Notes: generated from the sequence alone by a model not told the origin. Numbered from the stretch's first letter, positions 1 to 11,058 are shown. The stretch: DNA of 64,000 bases from Thiopseudomonas alkaliphila (GCF_001267175.1 NZ_CP012358.1:598501-662500), one strand, 5' to 3'. Numbers and translations: made by a program.

Positions 1-714
1 ATACACAATCAGTGGGTTAATCAGCAATGCTACAACCAACATGCAACCTAGCAGCAGGCTTAATAGCTTAGCGTAATCGTAAAGCACACTAAAGCCCGTA
101 GTAGCAATAGTGCCAGCGACCAAACCAAAGATCCCTAGCGGGGCAAAACGAATCACCACCCGCACAATTTGAGTCACTGCCTGGCTAATATCGAGCGCTA
201 ACTGTTTACTGGTACCCGATCCGCTGCGCAGCGCAACGCCCAAACCAATCGCCCAAGCCAAAATACCTACGTAATTGGCATTTAATAAGGCATTAACTGG
301 GTTATCGACGATATTCATTAACACACTGAGCAGTACTTCGGTGATATTGCCTGGTGGTGTTAGCGCCTCAGCTACCGGTTTTAGTTGCACCGTTAGTGGA
401 ATCCAGTAACTAGCTAAAACTGCCACCAAAGCAGCTAAAAAGGTTCCTAACACATACAGCTTAATCACTTGTCCGATGTTACTGCGGGCACCCGTGCGGT
501 GATTAGCAATCGAAGCGAGCACCAAAATAAACACCAGTACCGGTGCCACTGACTTCAGCGCAGTGACAAATAAATCGCCTAATAAAGCGAGTGAGCGAGC
601 AGTTTCTGGCAAAAAATAAGCCAGCGCAATACCGGCGATTAAGCCGATGACAATTTGCACCACTAAACTGCCTTGCAGGATAAAGCGCATGAACGGGTTT
701 TCGGCATTCGCCAT
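1..714 (-). CDS. sstT: Serine/threonine:Na+ symporter SstT (3' end outside window)
   Basis: Inner-membrane sodium-coupled serine/threonine uptake carrier of the dicarboxylate/amino acid:cation symporter family. The visible 238 residues begin MANAENPFMRF and follow E. coli SstT closely from memory: the GSLVVQI first helix, the segment ALKSVAPVLVFILVLASIAN, the stretch NPVNALLNANYVGILAWAIG, and RFAPLGIFGLVAGTIATTGF. Several hydrophobic helices are evident. The start is chosen because AGGAA lies six bases before the ATG at 714. The reading frame stays open to base 1, so the C-terminal part, including the substrate-binding hairpins, is missing. It is transcribed away from the window and forms its own unit. 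Confidence 0.93.
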   Translation of the reverse strand, partial: MANAENPFMRFILQGSLVVQIVIGLIAGIALAYFLPETARSLALLGDLFVTALKSVAPVLVFILVLASIANHRTGARSNIGQVIKLYVLGTFLAALVAVLASYWIPLTVQLKPVAEALTPPGNITEVLLSVLMNIVDNPVNALLNANYVGILAWAIGLGVALRSGSGTSKQLALDISQAVTQIVRVVIRFAPLGIFGLVAGTIATTGFSVLYDYAKLLSLLLGCMLVVALLINPLIVY

Positions 715-833
715 GATCGGTTCCTAACAAATAAAGAGGGACGCTATGCTGGCTGGCTTCAGTAGCTAAAGTCAGTCGGCACAGCACCTAAGTGCGGCGC
801 ATCTTAACATTTTTTAATCAGCAGACCAGCACC

Positions 834-850
834 GGGCCACAGAGCGGCCC
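834..850 (-). terminator. Short GC hairpin after tamB
   Basis: A five-base inverted repeat (GGGCC, seven-base loop, GGCCC) lies about 40 bases beyond the tamB stop codon. There is no immediate T-run on the leftward transcript, so a role as terminator is only possible. The rest of the 177-base gap between tamB and sstT shows nothing else recognisable. Confidence 0.25.
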
Positions 851-891
851 TTAGATTGAGTTGATTTAATCCAAGCAGAACACTGCCTTGA

Positions 892-3800
892 CTAGAAACT
901 GCGCTTATAAAATAAATCAATCGAGTTAGCTACACCGCTGGCGGCCTCAATGTATAAGCGTTTGGTCAACTCATAGCGCAAGGATAAAATAGTCGATGGC
1001 TCAAAGACTCCTACGCCATAGCGCATACTTAATTTGTCATTGATTTTACCAGTAGCCGCAACACTGGTGGCATCACCGCTGCCTTCAGAATCTAAAGAGA
1101 ACTCTTTTAGCCCAACTGTTTCAGCTAGCTTATTGACTACCGGGCTACTGCCCATTAAACCAAGGGCTAGCGCCGCTTGCGCCATGGCGTTACCATCACC
1201 TCCACCGTCTAGCGGCCGCCCTAACAGTAACCAAGATAAGGCTTGCTCCTGACTCATGGAAGGATCAGAGAAGATTTCACTGGCCGGCTGACTGGCAGGA
1301 CCCGACAAACGTAAACCGGCAGTGACATCACTGGTTACCCGCACCGCTTCAATATCTAAAAATGGCTCACTAATGGGCCCTTCAAATAATAGTTGTGCTT
1401 TACGAATCTCTAGGCGCTGACCATAAGCATTATAGCGGCCATTGGCTAAGGCTAACTGGCCATAGCTGGCCATATTGTCGCCCATCTTCAAGTGCCCTTT
1501 AATATCCGCGGTTAAGCCAAATCCATTAAATTTAAGTCGCTCTTCCCCTACTTCAATGGTGACATCCATCGCCATTTGCATACCCGGTTCTGGCTCTTGT
1601 TCACCCACAATGCGCGCATCAGGCGAGACTCGAGTGGCCGAGGCGGGTAGTTGTGGTACCTCAATTTGTCCTTTAGGAACCCGCACCACTCCATTAATTT
1701 GCAGTCGATTGTCCGCTAGCTCAATCACTAAGTCTGGCTCAACAATCACATCGGCATAGGGCTCAACCACTACCGGTAGCTGCGTGCCTTTCACCAAGAC
1801 ATTTACGTCTAAGCTTGGCTCCCACTGCACATAACCGCCCACCTCACCCTGGCCTTTAGCTCCGCTATTCCAGCCACCGGTTAAATCGACTCGGCTACCG
1901 GCAATCTTGGCCTCTAGCGCTAGGTTTTTCATTTCCATTGGCAAATCGCCACCGGCTAACAGCCCTTGCTTCAGCGCAATTACCCCAGTGACTTGTGGCG
2001 CCATTAAACTGCCGCTAATCACCCCTTGCCCAACCACTTTGCCCTCAAGCTGTTCCACCTGAGTAACAAACGGTTTTAATACTGACAGGTCCACCTCTGA
2101 CAAGGTAAAACGGCCACTGATAGGCTTATCAGCTGGTTGCGGATTAAGACTGATCTCAGCAGTTAAAGCACCGGTGGTCGCTCCTTTAAACTGCACCCGC
2201 GACAGCACTTTTTGTGGCGTTAGATCACTATCAAGCGTTAACGTCTTCCACGCCAATTGTTGCCACTGCCCTTGATCTTTTACCTCTGCCAGTCCATTAC
2301 TGGCATCTAGATAGATTTTGCCTTTAGGGCCTGCAGCCGGTAATGCCAACTGCAGCTGACCATTCACCTTACCGCTAAGCTTGATATCCTCGGGCAAAAA
2401 CTCTTGTAGAGAGGCTAAGGAAAAGTTGCGTAGACGATAATCAATATTAGGCTCAGGTAATAATTGCTGCTGACGCTCGGCACAGAGACTGGCCTCTTGA
2501 TTATTCCAGCAGTGTGCTGAGACAGTTAATTTGCCGCTATGTAAGTAATTAATCTGCGTGGCTTGATCTAAAGTAAAACGCTGACCTTCAGCGGCAATAA
2601 ACATCCGTTGCAACTGTCCTCGCCAATCCCCCTGCTGATTAACCCCTCCGGCTACAGCTAACGCGGTATTTAGGGTTGGTCCCGTTAGGTCCAATTGCAG
2701 TTGATGCTGCGCCAGTTTGCCCGAAGCCTTAAGCGCGAGCTTACCTAGATCTGTCTCACCACTCTCAATTCCAGTTAGCTCACTGGCCAAATTAAGTTGT
2801 TGTTGGTTAGACAGCTTAGCGTCCAGCATCAACTGCTGAATTCTAAAGGTGTCATAGGCCACTTTTTGCCCATTTAACTTGGCGTTTAGTATTGGCTGAT
2901 CAAGACTACCGGAAACTTCAGCTTGACCTTTAAGCACCCCAGATAAGTCTGGCCATAACTGGGACAGTTGAGCTAAATCTAAGTTAAGGTCGGCTTTGAC
3001 TTGCTGTTTAACTAAGCTGCCTTTGGCGTTAATCCGGTTACTGCCCATCAACAACTGCAGCTGTTGTAAACGATACTGATCGGGTTTGGCATCTGCACTC
3101 AACAGCAGCTCTGTTTGCTGGTTGCGCAACTTTCCTTTTAGCGCCAGCTCTGCATCGGCTGTCAGCGCCTCACCTTGCAGCTGACCTTTAGAGGTCAAGG
3201 TTCCAGCTAACGTACCTGGTAGTTCTTGCACCCAATAGGCCGGGTTTAGTTCGTGTAGGTTAATCTCGGCCAACCAATCAATTTGCTCGGCAAACCCTAC
3301 CTGCACATCACCGGCTAATTGCCCCTGTCCGGCCACTAACTGTAGATTTTTAATCAGTAACTGCTGAAAATTCCCAGTCACTGGTGCGGATAAAGTAAAC
3401 ACGCCCTCAGGCCCAGTCAGACTGGCATCCAGCTGTCCTTGGTAAGTTTCATCCTTGAGCTCAAGCTCAGCCGTTAGTTGATCTAAGGTTACAGGTAGCG
3501 GCTCACCTGGCAGTAATTGCTGCCAAGGAAACGCTTGCCAATCCAGCCTAAGCTGCGCCTGTAGCTGATCCTGCCAGCTCAGGTTGCCTGTCGCTTTAAT
3601 GTATTGCTGCGGATCGGCACCTTGCAGGGTTAACTGCTCAATCCGAGCCTGATCCAGTTGAGCAAAGGCCTTTAAGTCTAGCAACACAGGCTCAGTATCA
3701 CCCTTTAGCCGCCCTTCAGACTGAATACTAAAACCCTGTTTCAAGTTCCCTTGCGCGCTTAATCCTAACCGCTCGACCGTTAAACTGGGCTGCTCAGGCG

Positions 3801-4572
3801 TGGCATTAAAGTCAGTTATTTCAAGCGTGGCAGTTAATGGTAAATCAACCGCTAGCGCATCAACCTCACCCGATAATGTGCCTTGCAGATAACCTGAAGT
3901 TAGGCCAGTTAACTGCAGCTGATTAAGTGGGCCTGAGGCCTGCAGCTTAGCTGTCAGTGGCTCGGCCTCAGGTTCAAGTGGAATCACTGCCTGCAGTTCA
4001 AGCTCCGTTGCCCACACCTCCGTTGCTGGATCAAGCGTGCCTTGCGCTTGAAGCGCAATGTCAGTGTAATGCAGGACTAAGTGATCAATGCTGACACCGC
4101 TGTTTAACCACGCCAATTGCGCTTCTAGCCCCGTCACTAATGGCTGTTGATTAAGTAGTAAACGATTAACCGCTAAGCGTTTAATTTCAATTTCAATCGG
4201 TAACTTAAGTGCAGGCAAGTCTAGATCGGCATCCCTAGGTGGAGTTGGCTCAGTCTCTTCGGGTAACTCTAGCTGAATTTCGGCCACTTCTAGATGATTA
4301 ATACAGATCCGTTTTTGCATTAAGCAACGACCGCTTAAATGCATTTTAGGCTGCAGCAAGAGAGCCTTTGTATCATCTTGTTGCCAACTGATTTGCTCTG
4401 CTGACCAATCACCTAATAACTTGCCCTGAAAGCCTTGCACCTCTAAGCCCGGCACTTTACTTAAGGCCCAACGATTGCCCGCTTCGCTATATAAGATGGC
4501 AGCCACACTGAGCAAAATAAGGCCAATTAGCCCAAAGAAAATACCTAACCCAATAATTAACTTACGCTTCAT
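892..4572 (-). CDS. tamB: Translocation and assembly module subunit TamB
   Basis: Large periplasm-spanning protein anchored in the inner membrane. It works with TamA in outer-membrane protein biogenesis and in phospholipid transport between membranes. The 1226 residues start MKRKLIIGLGIFFG, a single N-terminal signal anchor. A long body of repetitive beta strands rich in L, Q, A and G follows, and the end is a typical TamB (former DUF490) C-terminal domain closing with LYIEAASGVANSIDLFYKRSF. The ATG at 4572 is preferred over an upstream in-frame start because it overlaps the tamA stop as ATGA, indicating translational coupling. Length fits the family (about 1200-1260). tamA-tamB is a two-gene operon. 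Confidence 0.95.
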   Translation of the reverse strand: MKRKLIIGLGIFFGLIGLILLSVAAILYSEAGNRWALSKVPGLEVQGFQGKLLGDWSAEQISWQQDDTKALLLQPKMHLSGRCLMQKRICINHLEVAEIQLELPEETEPTPPRDADLDLPALKLPIEIEIKRLAVNRLLLNQQPLVTGLEAQLAWLNSGVSIDHLVLHYTDIALQAQGTLDPATEVWATELELQAVIPLEPEAEPLTAKLQASGPLNQLQLTGLTSGYLQGTLSGEVDALAVDLPLTATLEITDFNATPEQPSLTVERLGLSAQGNLKQGFSIQSEGRLKGDTEPVLLDLKAFAQLDQARIEQLTLQGADPQQYIKATGNLSWQDQLQAQLRLDWQAFPWQQLLPGEPLPVTLDQLTAELELKDETYQGQLDASLTGPEGVFTLSAPVTGNFQQLLIKNLQLVAGQGQLAGDVQVGFAEQIDWLAEINLHELNPAYWVQELPGTLAGTLTSKGQLQGEALTADAELALKGKLRNQQTELLLSADAKPDQYRLQQLQLLMGSNRINAKGSLVKQQVKADLNLDLAQLSQLWPDLSGVLKGQAEVSGSLDQPILNAKLNGQKVAYDTFRIQQLMLDAKLSNQQQLNLASELTGIESGETDLGKLALKASGKLAQHQLQLDLTGPTLNTALAVAGGVNQQGDWRGQLQRMFIAAEGQRFTLDQATQINYLHSGKLTVSAHCWNNQEASLCAERQQQLLPEPNIDYRLRNFSLASLQEFLPEDIKLSGKVNGQLQLALPAAGPKGKIYLDASNGLAEVKDQGQWQQLAWKTLTLDSDLTPQKVLSRVQFKGATTGALTAEISLNPQPADKPISGRFTLSEVDLSVLKPFVTQVEQLEGKVVGQGVISGSLMAPQVTGVIALKQGLLAGGDLPMEMKNLALEAKIAGSRVDLTGGWNSGAKGQGEVGGYVQWEPSLDVNVLVKGTQLPVVVEPYADVIVEPDLVIELADNRLQINGVVRVPKGQIEVPQLPASATRVSPDARIVGEQEPEPGMQMAMDVTIEVGEERLKFNGFGLTADIKGHLKMGDNMASYGQLALANGRYNAYGQRLEIRKAQLLFEGPISEPFLDIEAVRVTSDVTAGLRLSGPASQPASEIFSDPSMSQEQALSWLLLGRPLDGGGDGNAMAQAALALGLMGSSPVVNKLAETVGLKEFSLDSEGSGDATSVAATGKINDKLSMRYGVGVFEPSTILSLRYELTKRLYIEAASGVANSIDLFYKRSF

Positions 4573-6290
4573 AACTCTGGCCCCATTGAGAAATGGATGC
4601 GCCATCCTTTGTCTTTATCATTAATTGGCTGCGCATAATCTAAGCGCAACGGCCCAATCGGTGACACCCAACGCACCCCGATCCCGGCACTGGTTTTCAT
4701 CGAGTCGCTCCAACTATCCACTGAATTACCATGATCGACAAAGGTTGCCACCCGCCATTTATCGGTAATGCCGTACTGATACTCAGCACTGGTAGCTAAT
4801 AGGTAACGACCACCAATGCGGTTGCCTTCAGCATCACGAGGCGACAAGGTTTCAAAGGCGTAGCCGCGAATACTTTGATCGCCGCCGGCAAAAAAGCGCA
4901 TCGAAGGCGGTACTTTGTCGTAGTTATTACTATCAATTGCACCAATTTCAAAACGGCCTAAGAAACGATGGCGATCTGCCACCGTAGTTAATCCCTTAAC
5001 TAAGGCATTGACATACACCAAATCCGCATCGGCTAAGAAACCCTCACGGGCCATACGTACATCCAGTTGCGCACGATAACCATGGCTGGGATCAAGCGGT
5101 GAGTCACTTTTAAGTTTGGAAAACACCACACTGGGCATTAAAAATTCCGTGGTGCGTTTTTTAGTATTGCCGCCAAAATCAAACTTTTCTTGTTCATAGC
5201 GCAGGCCTACAATCCGTTGCCAATCCCATTTCACTTGTTTTTGCCACTGCAAGCCCAAGGTAGCGCGCTCGGTATCGGCATCAATTAGCTCTCGTCTCTC
5301 ATAACCGCCAAAAAAACGCAAATGATCACTTAAAGGACTGGCCAGAGGAATTTGATACCAAGTGGTGACATTTTGCCGTGGTGCAGATAACTCGGCATCA
5401 AAGCCATACTTATGGCCGGCGCGATTGACTCGGTGCCGCTCCCAACTAAAACGCCCACGCACCCCCACATCCGTTGAATAGCCAAATCCAACGCCCATAG
5501 TGCGCGGTTTGGCAGGCAAAGCTGTGACCTGCACCGGAATAATATGCGTGGAACTGGCGTTTTTATCTGATGCATCTACCCGCACATCCGCAAAGTAGCC
5601 GGTTTCTTGCAAATTTTGCGTCAACTTGGCAACCCGCGCAGAGTTGTAAGGCTCGCCGGCCTTAAAGGGCACTAAACGCTGTAATAGGTCTTGGTTAATT
5701 TTGCTGTCGTCATTAAAAGACACTTCGCCCAATAAATAACGCGGGCCACTATCAAACACCAAATGAATATCCGCAAGATTAGCCGCCGGATCAATCACAA
5801 GGGCATGCTCGATAAATTTGCCCTGAAAAAAACCTAAACGTAACGCGGCATTTTGAATATCGCTTTTACGTCCTTCATACAGGCTATGATCTAAACGCGC
5901 GCCAGGCTCTAGCTTAGGCTCTGGCTCAAACTGAAAAGCCTTTAACTCAGCGGCCGGCCCGCGCACTTCAATATTAACCACGCCTAAACGTACCGGTTGG
6001 CCCCGCTGCACCTTAACTTTAAGTGTTGGCTTGTCGCCTTCAAGCACTTCGGTGCTGATCTCGGCGTGATAATAACCTAAGGCTTGGCTGGCTTGCTCAA
6101 CCTGGGCTTTTACTGCGCGCTCATAACGGCGCAACGCCTCGGCATCACGGTCCTCTAAATCCCCAATATAGGCTTCGATATTCTCTTTTAAGGCTTTACT
6201 GGCGGGCTCCACGCTCACCTCAAGTTTTGCCTCAGCAAATGCCATGCTGGTCGAAGCCAGCAGTAGCCATCCTGATAGTTTTTTTAGCAC
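4569..6290 (-). CDS. tamA: Outer-membrane assembly factor TamA
   Basis: Omp85-family outer-membrane protein, partner of TamB. The 573 residues begin with a Sec signal peptide (MLKKLSGWLLLASTSMAFA, cleavage near residue 19-20). POTRA domains cover roughly residues 22-265 and a C-terminal 16-strand-type barrel covers about 270-573. The conserved lid-loop motif appears as GGDQSIRGYAF, and the barrel ends in strands containing GPLRLDYAQPIN and a final RIHFSMGPEL. Its stop overlaps the tamB start by four bases. Length agrees with TamA of E. coli (577). In Pseudomonas the same pair is also found close to xthA. Confidence 0.95.
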   Translation of the reverse strand: MLKKLSGWLLLASTSMAFAEAKLEVSVEPASKALKENIEAYIGDLEDRDAEALRRYERAVKAQVEQASQALGYYHAEISTEVLEGDKPTLKVKVQRGQPVRLGVVNIEVRGPAAELKAFQFEPEPKLEPGARLDHSLYEGRKSDIQNAALRLGFFQGKFIEHALVIDPAANLADIHLVFDSGPRYLLGEVSFNDDSKINQDLLQRLVPFKAGEPYNSARVAKLTQNLQETGYFADVRVDASDKNASSTHIIPVQVTALPAKPRTMGVGFGYSTDVGVRGRFSWERHRVNRAGHKYGFDAELSAPRQNVTTWYQIPLASPLSDHLRFFGGYERRELIDADTERATLGLQWQKQVKWDWQRIVGLRYEQEKFDFGGNTKKRTTEFLMPSVVFSKLKSDSPLDPSHGYRAQLDVRMAREGFLADADLVYVNALVKGLTTVADRHRFLGRFEIGAIDSNNYDKVPPSMRFFAGGDQSIRGYAFETLSPRDAEGNRIGGRYLLATSAEYQYGITDKWRVATFVDHGNSVDSWSDSMKTSAGIGVRWVSPIGPLRLDYAQPINDKDKGWRIHFSMGPEL

Positions 6291-6471
6291 GCTAGCTCTC
6301 TCTGTTTAGGATGCGTCTAGTATAGCAACTCAGTTTTATCCCCATCTGTACTATGGGCCTAATTAACGCTAGCCCGCTTGTTTACCTACAGACGCAGCAT
6401 TTGAATTTTACAAAAGGCTATACTTTAACAGGACTCACTTTAAATTCATTAACAGAGCTAGACCTATTTCT

Positions 6472-7287
6472 ATGAAACTTGTTTCATTTAACATCAATGG
6501 CCTACGCGCCCGCCCCCATCAACTCAGCGCTTTAGTGGAAAAACATCAACCCGATGTGATTGGTTTTCAAGAAACCAAAGTCGCTGACGAGCAATTTCCC
6601 AGTCACTTATTTGACGAGCTTGGTTACCACGTACATTTCCACGGCCAAAAGGGCCATTACGGCGTCGCCCTAGCCTCTAAAAAAGCACCGCTAGTGATTC
6701 ATAAAGGTTTTCCAGATGATGCCGAAGATGCCCAACGGCGCTTTATCTGGGGTGTTTATGAAGATGCTCAAGGCACTCCGATTACCGTGATGAACGGCTA
6801 CTTCCCCCAAGGAGAAAACCGCGCCCACGAAACAAAATTTCCCGCCAAACGTAAATATTATGAAGACTTACAGCAGCTGCTAGAAAGCCAATTCACCCCG
6901 CAGGATCCTGTGATTGTCATGGGCGACTTTAATATTTCGCCGGCCAGTGAAGACATTGGGATTGGCGAGCAAAATGCTAAGCGTTGGTTGCGCACGGGGA
7001 AAACCAGTTTCTTACCTGAAGAGCGTGAGTGGCTGGAGCGGTTAAAAAACTGGGGCTTAGGCGATAGCTTTCGCCAGCTGCATCCACAAGTAAATGATCA
7101 GTTCAGCTGGTTTGATTACCGTAGTCGCGGCTTTGAGGACACCCCGAAACGCGGGTTACGCATTGACTTAATTATGCACTCGCCGGCGTTAGCTGATCGC
7201 TTACAAGACGCCGGTATCGACTATGAACTGCGCGCCATGGAAAAGCCCTCGGACCACGCGCCTATCTGGCTGAGCCTAAGCAACTAA
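6472..7287 (+). CDS. xthA: Exodeoxyribonuclease III (AP endonuclease)
   Basis: Mg2+-dependent AP endonuclease and 3'-to-5' exonuclease that incises abasic sites during base excision repair in the cytoplasm. The 271-residue protein has the exonuclease/endonuclease/phosphatase fold signatures at expected places: N7 in SFNING, E34 in GFQETK, D151 and N153 in GDFNISP, and the catalytic histidine H262 in SDHAPIW. Length is nearly that of E. coli XthA (268). It is divergent from tamA, separated by 181 bases. No strong Shine-Dalgarno sequence precedes the ATG, but the start matches the family N-terminus exactly. Confidence 0.96.
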   Translation: MKLVSFNINGLRARPHQLSALVEKHQPDVIGFQETKVADEQFPSHLFDELGYHVHFHGQKGHYGVALASKKAPLVIHKGFPDDAEDAQRRFIWGVYEDAQGTPITVMNGYFPQGENRAHETKFPAKRKYYEDLQQLLESQFTPQDPVIVMGDFNISPASEDIGIGEQNAKRWLRTGKTSFLPEEREWLERLKNWGLGDSFRQLHPQVNDQFSWFDYRSRGFEDTPKRGLRIDLIMHSPALADRLQDAGIDYELRAMEKPSDHAPIWLSLSN

Positions 7288-7312
7288 GCGCTCCTCAACA
7301 AAATATCAGCCC

Positions 7313-8230
7313 TTAATTGAGCCAATACTTCACCGCTGTTAACGGCGGTGGAGCTGGCAGCTCCTGAGCTTCCAGCAAGTTAATGTCTAAGGTGCGCTCA
7401 ATGGCAAATAGCGGCAACTGATTGGGCTGCTCGCCAAAGGGCTCTTCTAACTCAGCACTGAGTGCATCTAAGCCAAAAAACGCATAAGCCACCACACAGC
7501 TAATAATCGGTGTGGTTAGACCGGTGGTGGCGATCAGCGCAAAGGGCAATAAAAAACAGAACAAATAGGCTGTGCGATGTGCCAGTAACATATAAGCAAA
7601 GGGTATGGGGGTGGTTTTTAAGCGCTCGCAAGCGGCTTGCACATTGGCCAGTTCAGAAATTAACGCCTCAAACTCTGCGGCCATAATTTCACTTAACCAA
7701 GCCTTGCGCCGTGCATAGGCCACCTGCTGACTGAGCAGCAACAATAAATAGTCGGCGGGATTCGATTTTTTCGCCACGCGCTGCGCCTGCTCGGTGCCTA
7801 AAATGGCAGCTAATTCAACGGCTATGGGCTTATCGCGCAACCCATAAATCAAACACCGATTAAACGCCCGCAGCAATAAAAAAATCTGCTGCTGCGTGGC
7901 CTGGCTTTCCGCTTGAGTAAGATGACTGGCTGCCAGTCGCCCCAATGAGCGAGCATGCATAATTAATGCACCTAACTGCTGACGCCCTTCCCACCAACGG
8001 GCGTAACTGGCGTTGTTACGAAATCCAAGCAGTAACGACAGCAATAATCCCAGCAAACCAAAGGCCGAGGCACTGTAACTGGTAAAGTAATTGGGCAAGT
8101 AGTCATACATCAGCCAAGCAACACCACTGAGCAGTGCCACTAACAAGATTTGCGGCAGCACCCTTGGTAATACCGAGCCTTGCAAGGTTAAGAGTAATTG
8201 CCAAAACCCACGTTTTGCTGGAACGATCAT
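7313..8230 (-). CDS. Bestrophin-like anion channel family protein
   Basis: Inner-membrane protein of the bacterial bestrophin/UPF0187 family, which forms pentameric ion channels. Its physiological substrate in bacteria is not settled. The 305 residues show the family start (VPAKRGFWQLLLTLQGSVLPRV), paired helices near residues 20-75, the signature FRNNASYARWWEGRQQLGAL, and a C-terminal pair of helices around residues 205-255 with PFAYMLLAHRTAYLFCFLLPF. The conserved acidic tail segment LDALSAELEEPFG is present. The gene is convergent with xthA (25-base gap) and divergent from mutS. Confidence 0.9.
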   Translation of the reverse strand: MIVPAKRGFWQLLLTLQGSVLPRVLPQILLVALLSGVAWLMYDYLPNYFTSYSASAFGLLGLLLSLLLGFRNNASYARWWEGRQQLGALIMHARSLGRLAASHLTQAESQATQQQIFLLLRAFNRCLIYGLRDKPIAVELAAILGTEQAQRVAKKSNPADYLLLLLSQQVAYARRKAWLSEIMAAEFEALISELANVQAACERLKTTPIPFAYMLLAHRTAYLFCFLLPFALIATTGLTTPIISCVVAYAFFGLDALSAELEEPFGEQPNQLPLFAIERTLDINLLEAQELPAPPPLTAVKYWLN

Positions 8231-8317
8231 TGACGCCTCATCATCTGCTCACCCACAACCGACCTAGCAGCTACTGGCTGATTAGTGCGGGCAGTTTTCT
8301 AAAATGATTTAAATTGC

Positions 8318-8326
8318 TGCTAGAAT
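8318..8326 (+). promoter_or_regulatory. Putative extended -10 promoter of mutS
   Basis: TGC followed by TAGAAT lies about 105 bases upstream of the mutS start. No good -35 is visible, which is tolerated for extended -10 promoters. The same nine-base motif stands upstream of fdxA. Confidence 0.4.
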
Positions 8327-8431
8327 ATCGTCCCCGCAATTTTAAAGCTCGGCTTTTCTTAGCTAGCGCATCTAGCGCGAGAAATTGACGAGCTTAGACG
8401 TCGCTAACCGACGCCAAGCGTTAAGAGACTT

Positions 8432-11032
8432 ATGACCCAACTTGCTAACCATACCCCGATGATGCAGCAGTACTTGCGCTTAAAAAGCCAGCACCCAGAG
8501 CAAATTATGTTCTATCGCATGGGGGATTTTTACGAGTTATTTTATGATGACGCCAAAAAAGCCGCGCATCTGCTAGATATCACCCTCACTTCACGTGGCC
8601 AGTCAGCCGGCAAAAGTGTACCCATGGCCGGAATTCCCTTCCATGCGGCGGAAGGTTATTTAGCACGCTTGGTCAAACTTGGCGAATCGGTGGTTATTTG
8701 CGAGCAAGTGGGTGATCCTGCCACCAGCAAAGGGCCTGTAGAGCGCCAAGTGGTGCGCATTTTAACGCCGGGCACCGTCACCGATGAAGCCCTGCTCGAT
8801 GAGCACAAAGATAACTATCTGGCCGCCGTTCAAGGCGATGAAAAAGGCTTTGGCTTAGCCGTGCTGGATATCACCAGTGGCCGTTTTAGTGTGCAGCAGC
8901 TACAGGGCTGGGAAAGCCTGCTGGCTGAGCTTGAACGGCTTAAACCGGCGGAGTTATTAATCCCAGATCAGTGGCCAAGCGACTCGCCCCTTGAACGCCG
9001 CCGTAACTGCCAGCGCTACCCCAGCTGGGAATTTGATTTTGATAGCGCCCATAAAGCGCTGTGTCAGCAATTTTCTACCCAAGACTTAAAAGGCTTTGGC
9101 TGCGATCAATTACCGCTAGCGATTGGCGCGGCCGGGTGTTTATTAGCCTACGCCAAAGAAACCCAGCGCACCGCGCTGCCGCATATTCGTCGTCTGATTC
9201 ACGAGCGCTTAACTGATACGGTGATTATGGATGCAGCAACTCGGCGTAACCTTGAGCTAGACCTTAACTTAGCTGGCGGACGCGATAATACTCTGCAATC
9301 GGTCATGGATCGCTGCCAAACCAGTATGGGCAGTCGTTTATTGACCCGATGGCTGCATCGCCCGTTACGCATTGAGCAGACCTTATTAGCCCGTCAAGCA
9401 GCCATCCAAAGTTGTTTGGATCACTACCATTACGAGCAATTACAGCCTTTACTCAAAGAAATTGGTGATATTGAACGCATTTTAGCCCGAATTGGCTTAC
9501 GTAGCGCCAGACCCCGTGATTTAGCCCGTTTACGCGATGCCCTAGCTGCCTTGCCTAAATTACAGCAGCAACTCAGTGCCCAGCTCGCCCAAAGTCCTGC
9601 GCCTCATCTGCAACAACTAGCCACTGAAGTCAGCCTCTACCCTGAGCTGGCAGATACTTTGCAACGGGCGATTATTGATAATCCTCCGGCCGTCATTCGT
9701 GAAGGGGGCGTGCTAAAAACTGGCTACGACAGCGAACTGGATGAGCTGTTGTCACTAAGTGAAAACGCGGGCCAGTTTTTAATGGATCTTGAAGCGCGGG
9801 AAAAAGCCCGTACCGGGCTAGCTAATTTAAAAGTTGGTTATAACCGGGTGCATGGCTACTTTATTGAAATTCCAAGTAAGCAAGCAGAAAGCGCCCCAGC
9901 TGAGTATATTCGTCGGCAAACCCTAAAAAATGCCGAGCGCTTTATTACTCCAGAACTTAAAACCTTTGAAGATAAAGCGCTGTCCGCCAAAAGCCGCGCA
10001 CTAGCTCGGGAAAAGCAACTTTATGATGAGCTAATTGAGCACCTGATTGAGTTTTTAGCCGACCTACAAACCACTGCTAGCGCCCTCGCCGAGCTGGATG
10101 TACTGACTAACTTTGCCGAGCGCGCCATGACCCTTGATTTAAGTCGTCCGCGCTTTAGCCAGACCCCTTGCTTAAAAATTGAACAAGGTCGTCATCCGGT
10201 GGTGGAGCAAGTATTAACTACACCCTTTGTTGCCAATGATCTGGACTTAACCGAACAACGTCGCATGCTGATTATCACCGGGCCGAATATGGGGGGTAAA
10301 TCGACCTATATGCGGCAAACCGCGTTAATTGCTCTGCTGGCGCATATTGGTAGTTTTGTTCCTGCTGCAGCGTGCGAGCTGTCATTATTGGACCGTATTT
10401 TTACCCGCATTGGCTCCAGTGATGACTTAGCCGGTGGGCGCTCAACCTTTATGGTGGAAATGAGTGAAACAGCCAATATTTTGCATAACGCCACCGCCAA
10501 TAGCTTAGTGCTGATGGATGAAGTGGGCCGTGGCACCAGTACTTTTGATGGTTTATCACTGGCTTGGTCGGCAGCAGAAGAGCTGGCTGATTTAAATGCC
10601 TGGACACTGTTTGCCACCCACTACTTTGAACTGACTGCACTGCCCGAAAGCTTTAGCCAAGTCAGTAACGTGCATTTAACCGCTACCGAGCATCAAGACA
10701 AAATCGTCTTTTTACACCACGTTAAACCTGGCCCTGCCAGCCAAAGCTATGGCTTATCAGTCGCCCAGTTAGCCGGGGTTCCAGAGCATGTGATTCAACG
10801 GGCTAAGCAGCATTTATCACGCCTAGAAACTGCCGAGCAGCAATCAACTGCAGCTAAAACTGCACCGCCTCCAAGCACCGCTCAAGCAGTGCCTGAAACA
10901 CCTCTGCAGGCTGATTTATTTGCCGCCAAGCAACCCCATCCTTTGGTTAAGGACTTATCAAAAGCTAACTTAGATCAATTAACCCCTATTGAGGCTTTGA
11001 ATTTGTTATATGAATGGAAGCGGCAAATCTAA
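8432..11032 (+). CDS. mutS: DNA mismatch repair protein MutS
   Basis: Mismatch-recognition ATPase that starts methyl-directed repair by recruiting MutL. The 866-residue protein carries the mismatch-reading Phe-X-Glu motif (F33, E35 in GDFYELF), the connector, lever and clamp regions, and a C-terminal ABC-type ATPase. That ATPase has Walker [10 protein letters not shown] at about residue 615, a Q-loop/ST region ([17 protein letters not shown]), Walker [17 protein letters not shown] and the switch histidine in [10 protein letters not shown]. The C-terminal tail ends LYEWKRQI, like other MutS dimer/tetramer tails. Length and order are those of canonical MutS1. It precedes fdxA, as in Pseudomonas. 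Confidence 0.98.
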   Translation: MTQLANHTPMMQQYLRLKSQHPEQIMFYRMGDFYELFYDDAKKAAHLLDITLTSRGQSAGKSVPMAGIPFHAAEGYLARLVKLGESVVICEQVGDPATSKGPVERQVVRILTPGTVTDEALLDEHKDNYLAAVQGDEKGFGLAVLDITSGRFSVQQLQGWESLLAELERLKPAELLIPDQWPSDSPLERRRNCQRYPSWEFDFDSAHKALCQQFSTQDLKGFGCDQLPLAIGAAGCLLAYAKETQRTALPHIRRLIHERLTDTVIMDAATRRNLELDLNLAGGRDNTLQSVMDRCQTSMGSRLLTRWLHRPLRIEQTLLARQAAIQSCLDHYHYEQLQPLLKEIGDIERILARIGLRSARPRDLARLRDALAALPKLQQQLSAQLAQSPAPHLQQLATEVSLYPELADTLQRAIIDNPPAVIREGGVLKTGYDSELDELLSLSENAGQFLMDLEAREKARTGLANLKVGYNRVHGYFIEIPSKQAESAPAEYIRRQTLKNAERFITPELKTFEDKALSAKSRALAREKQLYDELIEHLIEFLADLQTTASALAELDVLTNFAERAMTLDLSRPRFSQTPCLKIEQGRHPVVEQVLTTPFVANDLDLTEQRRMLIITGPNMGGKSTYMRQTALIALLAHIGSFVPAAACELSLLDRIFTRIGSSDDLAGGRSTFMVEMSETANILHNATANSLVLMDEVGRGTSTFDGLSLAWSAAEELADLNAWTLFATHYFELTALPESFSQVSNVHLTATEHQDKIVFLHHVKPGPASQSYGLSVAQLAGVPEHVIQRAKQHLSRLETAEQQSTAAKTAPPPSTAQAVPETPLQADLFAAKQPHPLVKDLSKANLDQLTPIEALNLLYEWKRQI

Positions 11033-11049
11033 CTTTTACCTCGGTAAAC

Positions 11050-11058
11050 TGCTAGAAT
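11050..11058 (+). promoter_or_regulatory. Putative extended -10 promoter of fdxA
   Basis: TGC plus TAGAAT about 90 bases before the fdxA start, identical to the element upstream of mutS. This suggests fdxA can be transcribed independently of mutS. Confidence 0.4.
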
